A stretch of 64,000 bases of DNA. Origin: Symsagittifera roscoffensis. Taxonomy: Eukaryota > Xenacoelomorpha > Acoela > Convolutidae. Positions within the stretch are counted from its first letter, which is position 1; each line of letters starts with the position of its first letter. Below the pieces are notes generated by a model. That model was not told the origin of the DNA. It made no database searches and worked only from the letters and a program-made list of their open reading frames with translations. A program made the position numbers and the translations under genes. The DNA lies in contig NC_087062.1 in assembly GCF_963678635.1 (NCBI RefSeq), forward strand, positions 21,441,789-21,505,788. Reading direction: 5' to 3'. Shown here piece by piece: positions 48,511 through 58,957 of this stretch.

Positions 48511-49049
48511 CCAATTTGTTGTTGTTTTGTTTTTTCGTTTAAGGTAATACTCGTGGCCTGATACCACTAGCATTTGTTTATCTTTCGAAGATAAAGTAAA
48601 ATGGAATGACGCTTCAAACATTATATCTGATCTGATAGAGTGGTATAACAATGGTTAAAGAAATAGGCAGTATGATTTTTTATAAAACTCACAAACGTCT
48701 TTTGTTGCCTTCAATTAGCACCATGTAGGTTATCTCTGTTTTAAACGCGTGAGTGAGGGATTATTTCTCTAACTAATCGAAATGCAATTACTTTTGAGAT
48801 GCTAGAGGCATCAAGTGAATTAAGACTAGCTTTTCAGGCCTCAATTAGTAAGCTTAATTGGACTACTCCTGTACTTATAAAAAAGACTTAATTTGGAACA
48901 AATTATCGTCATTAAAAGGGGGTTAAATTGTTGTGGGGTTATCATGTTACGGGGTTATGATATAGGGGGTGTAAGCAGAGGGGGTTAAATATCGTAGGGT
49001 TAAAGAGTGGGACACCGAAGGAAACAAAGCCAAACTGAGTTGGGACAAT

Positions 49050-49210
49050 TCTGAAAAATAAATGCAATTAATGTACTGTTGTAAAAATTCTGGAAGTTGC
49101 CTTAATGCCAAAGATGTCTTATGGAATCCATGGCAAGCTTGGCTAAGCATTTGATTTTACGTTTGCCTTGTCTATGGATTCCAGATACTTTCTCAATTGA
49201 CAAAATGTTT
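49050..49210 (-). repeat. Dispersed repeat, inverted partner of 45160-45330
   Basis: Reverse complement contains TATCTGGAATCCATAGACAA, GCTTAGCCAAGCTTGCCATG and ACAACAGTACATTAATTGCA, as at 45160-45330. With its partner it brackets the MULE. Confidence 0.75.
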
Positions 49211-50215
49211 AATCAACTTCTTCCAATTTTCAAAATCGGCGGAGTTATGGCACAAAATATGTAGTATTCAGGAGCAATAACTATAAAATTCAGGCCAAAA
49301 CGAAGCCCCCAAAATCAGAATGCTTTTGTATATGTTTAGAACTGTCAAAAATAGGCCATTTTTATCATTAGTGAGAAAATTGGAGCACAAGTTTTTTAAT
49401 CTTCGAAACATGAGCTTTTTTTCAGTTTTTAAATTGATTTTTTGCCAATCATTTCGTGGTTTTTGCATAAATGTACATAGAACTGTCACAACTGAACATA
49501 AAAAGTTTTGATGGGTTAAATTTTCCAAAGTTCTTCAAATAATAAACCTTTTAGCGGTTTTGTCTCAATTGCAGGGCAACTGCTGAAAATTTGAAATTAA
49601 AAGGAATCAGCTAGCCTAGTCATCACTTAAATCATAACTTTCAATAAAACCAAATATCATTCTTTATTCTGGAACTAGGCTATTGAAAAAATAGGCTATC
49701 ACGCTATATTTTTCACTGTGATATATTTTGTATAGCTTAGATCCGAATCACAAAAATTATAATTCATGAAACTGTCTGAAAAACAAAACACACTGAATAT
49801 AGAAAAAAAAAGGTCCACTCGACACCGAAACAAAGTTTTTGAAATTATTTTGAATGCTCGCTCTCAATCCCTCCTGATGAATTCTCTCAATCCCAAGCTA
49901 GGCCGCAGAAGAAAAAAGCTCGGAAATATAAAGGAAAATATACTCTCGAGTTGGTTGCTTTTATTCAGACCATTTTTGTTGATTAAAATGATAAATTTTA
50001 TCAAAGTTTTTTCCCACTTTAATGAATATTGAAACCCTGTGTTTGAAGGTAGAAAAAACCGAATTTAGTTGCGATAATTTGTCATTCCGGATGCTGATAC
50101 GTGACGAGAATTTTCAATGCGTGGTCTTTTATTCTGGAATCAAAATTGTTTCTTATTGAAATGAGGCAAGCCAATTGTTCAAGTTGGCTCTCTACAAAAA
50201 CTTTCATTTTAAAAA
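49211..50215. other. Gene-free stretch
   Basis: No recognisable exon. The 88-codon frame at 49766-50032 is basic and shows no family motif or convincing splice context. Confidence 0.35.
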
Positions 50216-50216
50216 C

Positions 50217-51190
50217 TACCCGCATCCAGTTTCAAGCGTTAATAATCGATTATATTACGATTTTAGTACCAGTCTCACTAAAATTGAGAAACAATCAATT
50301 TTAATCAATTAATAATCGATTATAATCTCTCTTTTTAAATTCAAATTATAATCAATTTTAATCCATTATAATCGATTATAATCGATTATTTATTCGTCTA
50401 TTTTTCGATAGAGTTATAATCGATTATAATTGATTATAATCCATTATTTTTATTCAAATTTCTGTTTTATTAGTTTTGCACAAAAATCTATTATAATTGA
50501 TTATAATTGATTATAATCCCTTTTGTTTGTCCATTTTTGTCTTCGAAGTTGCATCTAAATTGCTTATATTTTATGCTTTTTGTGTACGTTGGTTCCTATG
50601 AAAAATGAGAAAAATGTTTTTAAAGTTTTCCAATTAATTCAAATTTATAAGTTTTTTTTTCATTTCTTCCCCATTAGAGTTGTTTGTGATCCATATGTTA
50701 AGCTTTTTTAAACACCAAAACATCGGCAAATTGATTTAGTTTCATGATTGATTTGGAAAATTTATTTTTCATCTACCGCGAGAACCTTTCCACTCATATG
50801 AAAGGATCTCTATGAAACTTTTGTTTCGCGGTATAACTTTGTGTTCAGATGAACCAAAGTGTTCAAGAGATCTCTCTTTTAGAGATTTTTTATTGACACA
50901 AAAAATAACCCAAAAGATATATTTCGAATATAAGAAAATTTCGGCAAAATGAGAGATTATAATAGATTATAATCGATTATAATTGATTTTAAGGGTTTTT
51001 AGTAAGAACTGTAATCAATTATAATCGATTATAAGAGATTATAATCGCTTGGAATATATCACGATTATAATCAATTATAAATCCCTTAAGGACCTAATTT
51101 TGGTAATTATAATCGATTATAATTGTCAAAAAATCATCATAATAATCCGTTATAATCGATTATTTACGCCTAAACTTGGATGCGGGTAGC
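50217..51190. mobile_element. Inverted-repeat-bounded element filled with ATTATAATCG palindromes
   Basis: The left end CTACCCGCATCCAGTTT and GCGTTAATAATCGATTATA is matched by the right end read backwards, CTACCCGCATCCAAGTTT and GCGTAAATAATCGATTATA, about 38 bases. Between them the word ATTATAATCGATTATAAT (its own reverse complement) and near variants recur dozens of times in two blocks (50235-50515 and 50950-51165) around an ordinary AT-rich centre. No protein is encoded. No clear target duplication. Confidence 0.7.
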
Positions 51191-51195
51191 TTTGG

Positions 51196-51556
51196 TTGTT
51201 CCGACTTTCGAAGAAAATGAAGAACATATATGCTCGAGCCGGTTTTTTTTTCACACTATTTTCACAAAGTCTGGTCCCTCGATAACTTGATCTAAATATG
51301 CCCAGACAAGTGTGAACACAATTATAGTAACCTGCCATGAGCATGTAATTGAAAATTGCTCGTTTTATTATCCCGCATTACAAAATCGTTCCAAGTTGAA
51401 TTGAAATAGCTAATTGGTTCTATTAACTTCATACACGACTCAAATTGTAACACTCAAATCATGATTTTATCACCCAAAAATTCACAGTTTAGCCAATATT
51501 CAATTTACCAAAAATTTTCTGAGACCAATTAAAGGCCAGCGCGAAGTCTTGTTGTT
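51196..51556 (+). mobile_element. Diverged Helentron-like element
   Basis: It starts TTGTTCCGACTTTCGAAGAA, followed by TATGCTCGAGCCGGTTTTTT (the GTGCTCGGGGTG word of the family), and ends near GCGCGAAGTCTTGTTGTTC. The interior is largely unlike the main family. Confidence 0.5.
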
Positions 51557-51903
51557 CGATACTGACAGCGCCAAGTTTGCATTTAAAAAATAGTTACCAA
51601 AACGGAAGCAATTTTCACTATTCGACATCAATTAAAGAATAATGTTAACTTGCCAGGTTTTACCTTGATTCACGAGCAAACTTGATAACTGTATTGCTAC
51701 GAGAATTTTAAAACCTTAACTTTAACGATGAATCACCCAGGGTACAAATAGTGATTCAATGTGAGATGATTACCATTTAAACAAGTTGCTTGTGAGAATT
51801 CTTCTGGTGATTGCCTTTATGGAAGCTTTTCTACTTTGATTTAGAATAAAAAATGATAGCCATAGAGCTTTTATCGTGGTTCATTGACCTGCATTAAAGT
51901 CAA

Positions 51904-52090
51904 CACGACTGCACGGTAAAGCTGATTCGACTTGGATTTTTTTTGGTAAATTAAATTTTGAAATACTATGCATTCAGGCTAAAAATATCATAAATTAAGT
52001 GTTGCAATTTGTAACGTGTATGAAGTTAATCAAACTAATCAGCTACTTCAGTTCAATTTGCAACAATTTTTTTGAACGGGATAATAAAAC
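51904..52090 (-). mobile_element. Diverged Helentron-like terminus
   Basis: ACACGACTGCACGGTAAAGC then GATTCGACTTGG, and further on CAGTTCAATTTGCAACAATTTT, are a worn version of the minus-strand termini at 32459 and 39576. Confidence 0.4.
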
Positions 52091-52555
52091 AAATATTTTT
52101 CCACGTAGTCATGACTTGATACTATACTTGTGTGCATACTCGTCTGGCACCATGCAGAGCAAAAGAGCGATCTCCTGAAAGAACAAAGAGTTTTTAAAGT
52201 GGTCTGAAAAAACAACCATTCCGAGCATATATGTTCAACGCTTTCTTCAAAAGTCTGAACGGCAATCAAAAACTAATTTTCAGCCAATTTTAGCGTTAAA
52301 TTCATTAAAACTGAAACCCAAACATCATTGAGAAGTAGCGACAGCTTGTTCCGCGTTTACCTGCAATCTGAGGTGTGTTATGCCCGTCACTCAGTATTCG
52401 CTGCTTATCTACATTGGTTCAAAATTGACAAACAGTGCATAGCAAAATCTGAGTTAGGATATTATGATAAAAGGCTTGTAGTGGTATATGTGTTTTGCGG
52501 TGTTCTATTTCTCAATAAAAACTATTTTCAAGTCAAAAGTTTATTGTTGTTGTTG

Positions 52556-52771
52556 TGTTGTATAGAGTAATTTAGTTCATTTCGGAAGCTGTCAATCAAA
52601 TGTTCACTCTCGGTGCTAGACTAATTGATTAGCAGGTGTTTGTCCTTGGAACAGTCTGTCACCCTTGGATTGTGTTCTCAACCACTCTCTATGCTAACTT
52701 TGTAAGATTAAGTTGACTATCTCTTGTATCGGAATTAACAATTAGACGACTATCGTTTTACCATTTCAACA
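52556..52771 (+). repeat. 5' LTR
   Basis: It begins TGTTGTATAGAGTAATTTAG and ends ACCATTTCAACA. The last A doubles as the first base of the gag start codon. Confidence 0.92.
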
Positions 52772-54909
52772 TGGCGCAGCCAGCAGTCTCAGGTGGGGGA
52801 AAGAATCCACTGGGCATCACGGGATTTTGGCCAGCGAAATGCACGGAACCGCCAATGATGTGGGAATTTTGGATTAACAGATTCCAATGGGGAATGGTCG
52901 CAAAGCACTCACTAAATCCGAAGAACTTCTACTACGCCGACACTCTCTCAGCTGCTCAAGTTACTGCCTTGCCCGAGGAAGTAGATGGAAAAAATCGACT
53001 GGAATCGGAACAAGTGCTGATTTCGAATCTGTATTTGTGTCTGGGGGAAAAAGGGCAGGACGAATTTCACAAAAGACGACCGCATCTGGATCTCTCGGCG
53101 ATTCGTTACCCACGAATGTTAGACGCACTGGAAACGGAATTCAAGAAAGAAAGAAATGAGACATATGAGACATACCAACTTCTTTCCCGTAAGCAGTTTA
53201 TCAATGAAAGTTTGGAGCAATTCCATTCCGTACTCAGCGGATTGGCGGCGCGGTGCAATTTTGGAACACTAGAGGATCGGATACTGAGAGACGTATTCAT
53301 TGTCAACATGAATAACCGTGAGGCACAAAAGGAACTATGCAGGTCGACGAAAACACCTGAGGAAGTGTACCGGATAGCTCTCTCGTACGAGAGGGGAAAC
53401 AAGTATGCATCATCATATGTTGCCACGGGATCAGTGGGGGCCCAAGGATTGACATCAGGAGGCGGAGGGATCCAAATAAAAGCGGAACCAGTCGGAATAA
53501 TTCGTGGAGGTTACCGGAACAATCGCGCAAGGGGCCGGGGCTCTTACCAAGGGCGAGGATCGAATCGGGGTAGAAATTTTCCCAATAACAATAAATGTTA
53601 TTACTGCGATCAACAAAACTTCACCAGGGAACATTTGGACAGATGCCCAGCAAAAGGCGTTACATGTAACTTTTGCCACAAAATTACCTGTAGGGGGAAG
53701 CGTGGAAACCAGCGAGGACAGGGAGCCGTAGGATTGATACGGGAGAATGCTGACGATGGTCATCTGGAAAACTCGGGGGATGAAGAAGCGTCACAACATG
53801 CAAGTTCCATTGGATGGGTCAATAAGAATCCAGTGGTACACTCGTGGGACTCGAGCAGTTCAGACGGGGACTATATGGTCATGGCAATAAAACATAAAAG
53901 AGTTACAGAACTGAAAGTTGCTGGGGCACAATTACCGATGTGGATCGATAGCGGGTCTCCAATTTCGATCTTCACCATTGGGGAATTGAGGATGACTTTG
54001 GGAACGTCAGGAGTAAAATTGGATAATCTTACGGAGGAAGATAATGCTTTTCGGGATTATGGAAACAATCCGCTACAGATGATTGGAACAATGGCGGTAA
54101 CAATACAATCAAACGGCTGGAAGATTCACGCGAGGATAAAAGTAATCGGAGGAAACCGACCATCAATAATTGGAAGAGATCTGATGCCCCAATTAGGACT
54201 CCAGCTGGTGCAAAAATCACCAGGGGAACAGATAATGTCCATTGAAGAAGGCAACCAGGACGCACTGGAACCGGAGGGGGAGTTGGATTCATGGCAAAAC
54301 TATTTCAGTAAGCAGTTTTCAAACCTTTTTAGCAGGGTAGGGAAAATAAGAAACTACAAAATACAAGCTGAATTTTTTGAAAACCTCACCCCAGTACAAC
54401 AGAAGGGGCGTCGAGTTCCGATTTCGTTGCAAGAAAAAGTTGACGCTGAAATTGATAAACTATTGCAACAGGGCCATATCGAAAAACTAACAGAATGCTC
54501 GGACAAATATTTTGTGTCCCCGATAGTAATAACAGTAAAAAAGGATGGGTCCGTGAAGCTAGCACTCGAGTCGAGGGAATTAAATAAACAAGTGCATAAG
54601 AACAAATATCAAATGCCGAATATCGAGGAACTAATGGACACAGTTGGGCAAACGATTAGTGAAAAAAAACAGGGAGACATATATTTCACAACAATGGACT
54701 TAACATACGCATATGGCCAACTGCCATTAAACGCTGAAACGAGCGTACAGTGCAATTTTTCTCTCATTGGAGGCCGCTCGACGGGAACGTACCGGTTCAA
54801 GACCGGATTCTATGGTCTAACTACTATGCCCGCGGAATTCCAACGCGCAATGGATTGCATACTCGCCGAATACCCGCAGGCGCACGCGTTCATCGACGAT
54901 ATTTTATAA
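52771..54909 (+). pseudogene. gag-pol, truncated in reverse transcriptase
   Basis: 712 codons. Residues 1-240 are gag-like. Near residue 273 a zinc knuckle reads CYYC...H...C, with a second degenerate CNFC unit behind it. The aspartic protease site is MWIDSGSP at about residue 390, with IIGRDLM about 80 residues on. Reverse transcriptase starts near residue 560 (VSPIVITVKKDG, MDLTYAYGQ, GFYGLTTMPAEFQ) and stops at FIDDIL, right at the catalytic Asp pair, where TAA follows. Gag and pol share one frame with no shift. The thumb, connection and RNase H regions are lost. The ATG overlaps the LTR end, and TGGCGCAGCC directly after the LTR fits a tRNA primer-binding site, so the first codons and the primer site coincide. 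Confidence 0.85.
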
Positions 54910-55560
54910 GGGACGAATACATCCAAGGGACACAATAAATCCAAGGGACCAATTTGTACAGCGGAAAGTAAGCAATCTATAAATAGACTGGAAGTTTCGT
55001 CACGAAATGAATCGGTAGAGGGCGGAAAAACATGTTAGCGGAAATCAACCAATCAGATTCAAACACGTAATTTGAGCCGACGGCTACGCAAAATACGCAC
55101 TGGATTAGTTGGGGCTATTATTAAATCAGAACACAGTTGTTCAAAATTATCAAAATCCAATTCTCAAATTTCAGCATCAAATACCAAAATGGATCGAAGC
55201 ATGCGTAAATGGCAAAAATTCCTTCAACAACATCCAAGTTTGAATAGTAGTAGCGACGAAATTGACGAATTGCCCCCAAATGTATCACTAGAAGCCGTTA
55301 CCAAAGAAACAAGATCAATTCGCACTAACACAACTCTCTCGTTACCCTCGGCATTCAAAGGAGAAACAGTACCACCAGTGGACCCGAATCTATTATGTAT
55401 GTCAATTATCCCTCGGAATTGCAAAATCGTAAATAAAGTTACTTCATTACCTGATCTATTTAATCTAAAATTCATAGAATCGAATTAGGTATCTGACCCC
55501 CAACTGAGTGCTATTCGCGACCTTATTGTTACACAAGATCCTGAAATCGATGAAAAAATC
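54910..55560 (+). other. Deletion scar and residual pol linker
   Basis: 165 bases of non-coding sequence follow the gag-pol stop. A frame from 55072 to 55488 then encodes a basic, serine-rich stretch without a known domain. Its place just before the integrase zinc finger suggests a linker, or sequence captured during the deletion. Confidence 0.5.
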
Positions 55561-57370
55561 ACTGAAATGAACCGCTATTATGGTCAATTCGTTAATGACT
55601 TTTCGGTGAAGGAAAATGTAGTCTGGATGAATGAAAAATTAGTAATTCCAATTAACCTTCAATCAGCGATTAATAACCGAATCCATGCGTATCACCACGG
55701 GAAATCAAATATGTTCGATGCAGCGAAAGATGTTTGGTACCCTTATATTTACCGCTCAATAGCTTCCATTGCCGAAGGGTGCCCCGAATGTACCGCAGCC
55801 GGTAATATATTAAAAACGATAATAAAGAAAAACCAACTTGGATCTGTATCGGAACCAAGAGAACCAAATGAATCAGTCCAATTAGATTTTTGGGGGCCCC
55901 ATCAATTACTTAAATGAATCCCGCAAATATGTATTAGTGGCAGTAGATAGGTTTTCTCGTTGGCCATCGGCAATGGTATGTGGAAATAATCGGTCAGATA
56001 AAATACTGAAATTCTTGAAGATCTATATAACAAACCATGGGGTGCCACGGAAAATTCACGTTGATCAGGGAGCTAGTTTCATGTCAAACGAGATTAAAGC
56101 TTTTTGTAATGGGGAGGGCATTGAAATTATTAAATCACCAGTAAACGACCATCGAGAAACGGGGTGCGTCGAGCGTACCATTGGCAGTCTGAAAAATTTG
56201 ATCCTTACCTTCGCTCAAGAAAAGAATCCCGAACCCTTGGAGAAAATGGTTGAACGGGCCCTTGGTGCTCTCAGATTCTCAAAAAATTCAACTCTAAAAA
56301 TCTCGCCTTTCGAAGCTCACCATGGTAGAGAAGCGAACACAGTTTTACGGAACCTTACTAAAAAGCCATCTCTTCAAAATCTGGATTGGTCACGGGTTAT
56401 AACAACGAAGAATGCTTGTTTAGATGCCGCCGATCCAAATGAGCAAGACATGCCCCATCCAGCCGATACAAACTGGAGTGTAAGATCAGACATCGCATAC
56501 GATATCAAAAACAGGACCCATGCAAGACGTCTTACAGAGGACCAATCCGCCCAACAACACGACGAACCGTCGCTACTTAAAAGTGCAAACCCCATTGGAC
56601 AACCGGGACCATCTGGATTGTTGTTCCAGCGAACTGGGAACCGGAACCTAAAAAGGTATAAACAAATCCACTCTAAAGTAAGATCCGAGAGTACACATAC
56701 CCTAACTTTTGATAATGGGGTTGTGCTTAGGAAATCGCGAGTGGCCACAAAGCCCAAACCAAAGAAATTGAAAGTTGCAGCTAAATCCGTATTACCGGTA
56801 CCCTCGAGTGAAGTAAACAAGCCAGCAACTCAACCAGTGTTACCACCGCCAACTCCGCGCGCAGTTAAAGACCGTTTAACAAAACGACTTGCGGAAAAAC
56901 AACGGGGAAAAATCGGGCGAAGATTAGAAAGTAGTGGCTCGGAATCGGAAGACAGCGAAGACTTGCCGATTTTCTCGGTAAAACGGACAAAGAAGTCATT
57001 AATTAAAAAGAAGCAGTCATTAACTACCACCCCCGATGAACCTATAGAGCGATCAGCAACAGCAATAACAGAAGTCGATGTTGGAAGTGACCAGGACACC
57101 ATTCCGGCACGGGGCGGTGAGTTAGATCATCATCATCCAAGGGACCAAGGAACGTCCAATCCAGGGGACCAGTCGAAGTCTACCAATAGTAAGAAGAAGG
57201 GAGCCTCATCAAAGAAAGCCAGGCTGGTTTCATACAGCAGCCAGGGTGATAGCCAGGACGAGACCTCATCCACGACGTCTAGAAGAAGCGGGCGCAAGAG
57301 AACTGCGGTCACCAAAATGGGGGGAGTAATGATTGATTTCATCAATCAAAATAAGGAGGGAAACAAGTGA
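55490..57370 (+). pseudogene. Integrase with one frame change
   Basis: The first segment (to about 55917) has the H-H-C-C zinc finger (HAYHHG, then CPEC) and the first catalytic Asp in LDFWGP. The second (55937-57370) has the second Asp in HVDQGASF and the Glu in CVERTIGS. The frames differ by one base at the GGGGGCCCC run near 55894, so a single inserted G would explain it. A tail of about 300 residues rich in Lys, Ser and acidic residues follows; no chromodomain is evident. Confidence 0.85.
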
Positions 57371-57635
57371 CCAACATCAACAAATAGTAAATTTTCGTTC
57401 AAACTGTTCTAACCCAGGGAGAGGGGAAGTCATTAGTGACCCAAAACTCAATTGGTATCACTGCTCAGTGATCGTTTTTAGTTGTTAAAAATTTCGTCAT
57501 TATAAGGTCTAAATTTGCATCCAAACATGAAGCTAGTCATTCTTTTCAATCATTCATGATCAATCGTTTCAGTCATTTAAAATCAACAGGTGAAATCATT
57601 TCTATTCAATTAAAGTTTCATTATCGAAGGGGAAG

Positions 57636-57851
57636 TGTTGTATAGAGTAATTTAGTTCATTTCGGAAGCTGTCAATCAAATGTTCTTTCTCGGTGCTAGA
57701 CTAATTGATTAGCAGGTGTTTGTCCTTGGAACAGTCTGTCACCCTTGGATTGTGTTCTCAACCACTTTCTATGCTAACTTTGTAAGATTAAGTTGACTAT
57801 CTCCTGTATCGGAATTAACAATTAGACGACTATCGTTTTACCATTTCAACA
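57636..57851 (+). repeat. 3' LTR
   Basis: It matches the 5' LTR over 216 bases, with CA/TT, C/T and T/C differences. It is followed by GTTG, the repeated target bases. Confidence 0.92.
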
Positions 57852-57930
57852 GTTGTTTTGTATTTCTGAGAGTTTAGCTCTCAAAATTATGCTAGTTGAT
57901 ACTTTCAAAGGCAACGAGACTTCTGTACTT

Positions 57931-58010
57931 GTTGTTCCGACCACTTAAAAAGGGGGAGGAATTTTGTATCAGGGTGTGTTTTATTTTTTATTTTTTTTTC
58001 CATGCTGTAT
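57931..58010 (+). mobile_element. Possible Helentron-like 5' end, diverged
   Basis: TTGTTCCGACCACTTAAAAA and, after some 30 bases, CAGGGTGTGTTTT recall the family's 5' end; the hairpin is gone and no 3' end follows. Confidence 0.35.
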
Positions 58011-58441
58011 CAACTACCAAAACTAATTATCGGAGAGACAGACCTTTAACAAAATTCAAATAATTTTTCTAGTGTCGATAAAAAACAGTTTGAAATTTTT
58101 GGTTGTTCATCTTAATTCGAGCAAGCTGGCTTACAATAGCTTGTTTTAATGGCTTAAAAGCTTAGAAAAGTTTAATTTAAAACGTAAAAATGTATTTTTA
58201 ATCGAGTAAAACTAATTTTTCCGAGTTTTTTAGCGCCATTTTGGAATTAAAAACTTTGAAATTTCGTTCTGATTTTTTTCTCATTTTTCTTGTCATTTTC
58301 CATCAAAAATTGTTTTTCAGTTTGCTTACTATAGTATGACTTGTCTTTAACAAGTATGCATAATCTCTAGTATGTTTTTATCACACGATGCGAAACAAAA
58401 CGACACTAATTTGAAAAAAAAAATTTTAATGTATTTTTAAG

Positions 58442-58611
58442 GCCATGGTTGGAACATTCTGTGCTCCTTTCGATCTTATGACAATGCTGGACGAAGGGTC
58501 CCCAATTTACTTGTATGGGGAACTGTTTATTATAAAGGATTCATACAACTTTCTGTACATATGGAACTATTTGGAACTGTATCACAAAAAAAGTTTTGAC
58601 TCATGGATTTT
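58442..58611 (+). CDS. Possible orphan coding exon
   Basis: An open stretch between an acceptor-like TTTTTAAG and a donor GTAAGA, 170 bases, with composition unlike its AT-rich surroundings. It reads AMVGTFCAPFDLMTMLDEGS and onward through IYLYGELF, rich in Tyr, Phe and Leu. I do not recognise it and see no partner exons, so it may belong to a gene mostly outside what I can assemble, or be a relic. The first ATG is at 58445. Confidence 0.4.
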
Positions 58612-58957
58612 GTAAGATTAGAAGATTTGATCAACCCAGGCTTTTTTGCGTCTTAAAATACGGAAAAACTATTTTTAAGAAAAACTAATTTATTTCAGTC
58701 GATAAGGCTGATATCTACATCCAATAACATAATCTTTGAAAATAAACGATTTTCTTCAATTTGAAGTCAAATTTTAGGAGAAAGCATTCTCTATCATTTG
58801 GTCGCGATGATAATCAGGTCTCTTGATTTCACAAAATTTGAAGCATGAAGCAGCTCAAAAATCCAGAAACTACAATTTGGTCAACTATTTGTGCTCAAAT
58901 AAATTTTCTGCAAATATATTGGTGGAAGGGCATATACTACACTAGAGAAATCCGCAC

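Larger units (their letters stand above)
46448..49016 (-). mobile_element. MULE DNA transposon, 2.57 kb, with perfect 9-bp target duplication
   Basis: Flanked on both sides by GAAGGAAAC (46439-46447 and 49017-49025). Termini are inverted and share a phrase rich in GGGGTTA: the left end starts GGTTCCCAAGCTTATCACCC, and the right end read backwards starts GGTGTCCCACTCTTTAACCC. Further in, AAAAGGGGTTAAATTGTAGTGGGGTTATC is matched by AAAAGGGGGTTAAATTGTTGTGGGGTTATC. It encodes a nearly readable FLYWCH/MULE transposase on the minus strand. Confidence 0.93.
52556..57851 (+). mobile_element. Ty3-type LTR retrotransposon, internally deleted, 5.3 kb
   Basis: Two 216-bp LTRs (TG...CA) differ at four positions by my count, so the insertion is young. 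A 4-bp GTTG is present on both sides. A polypurine tract GAAGGGGAAG precedes the 3' LTR. A fused gag-pol frame reaches only to the reverse-transcriptase active site; the rest of the RT and RNase H are missing, and integrase follows with a 1-base frame change. The copy cannot encode its own full enzyme set. Confidence 0.92.
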
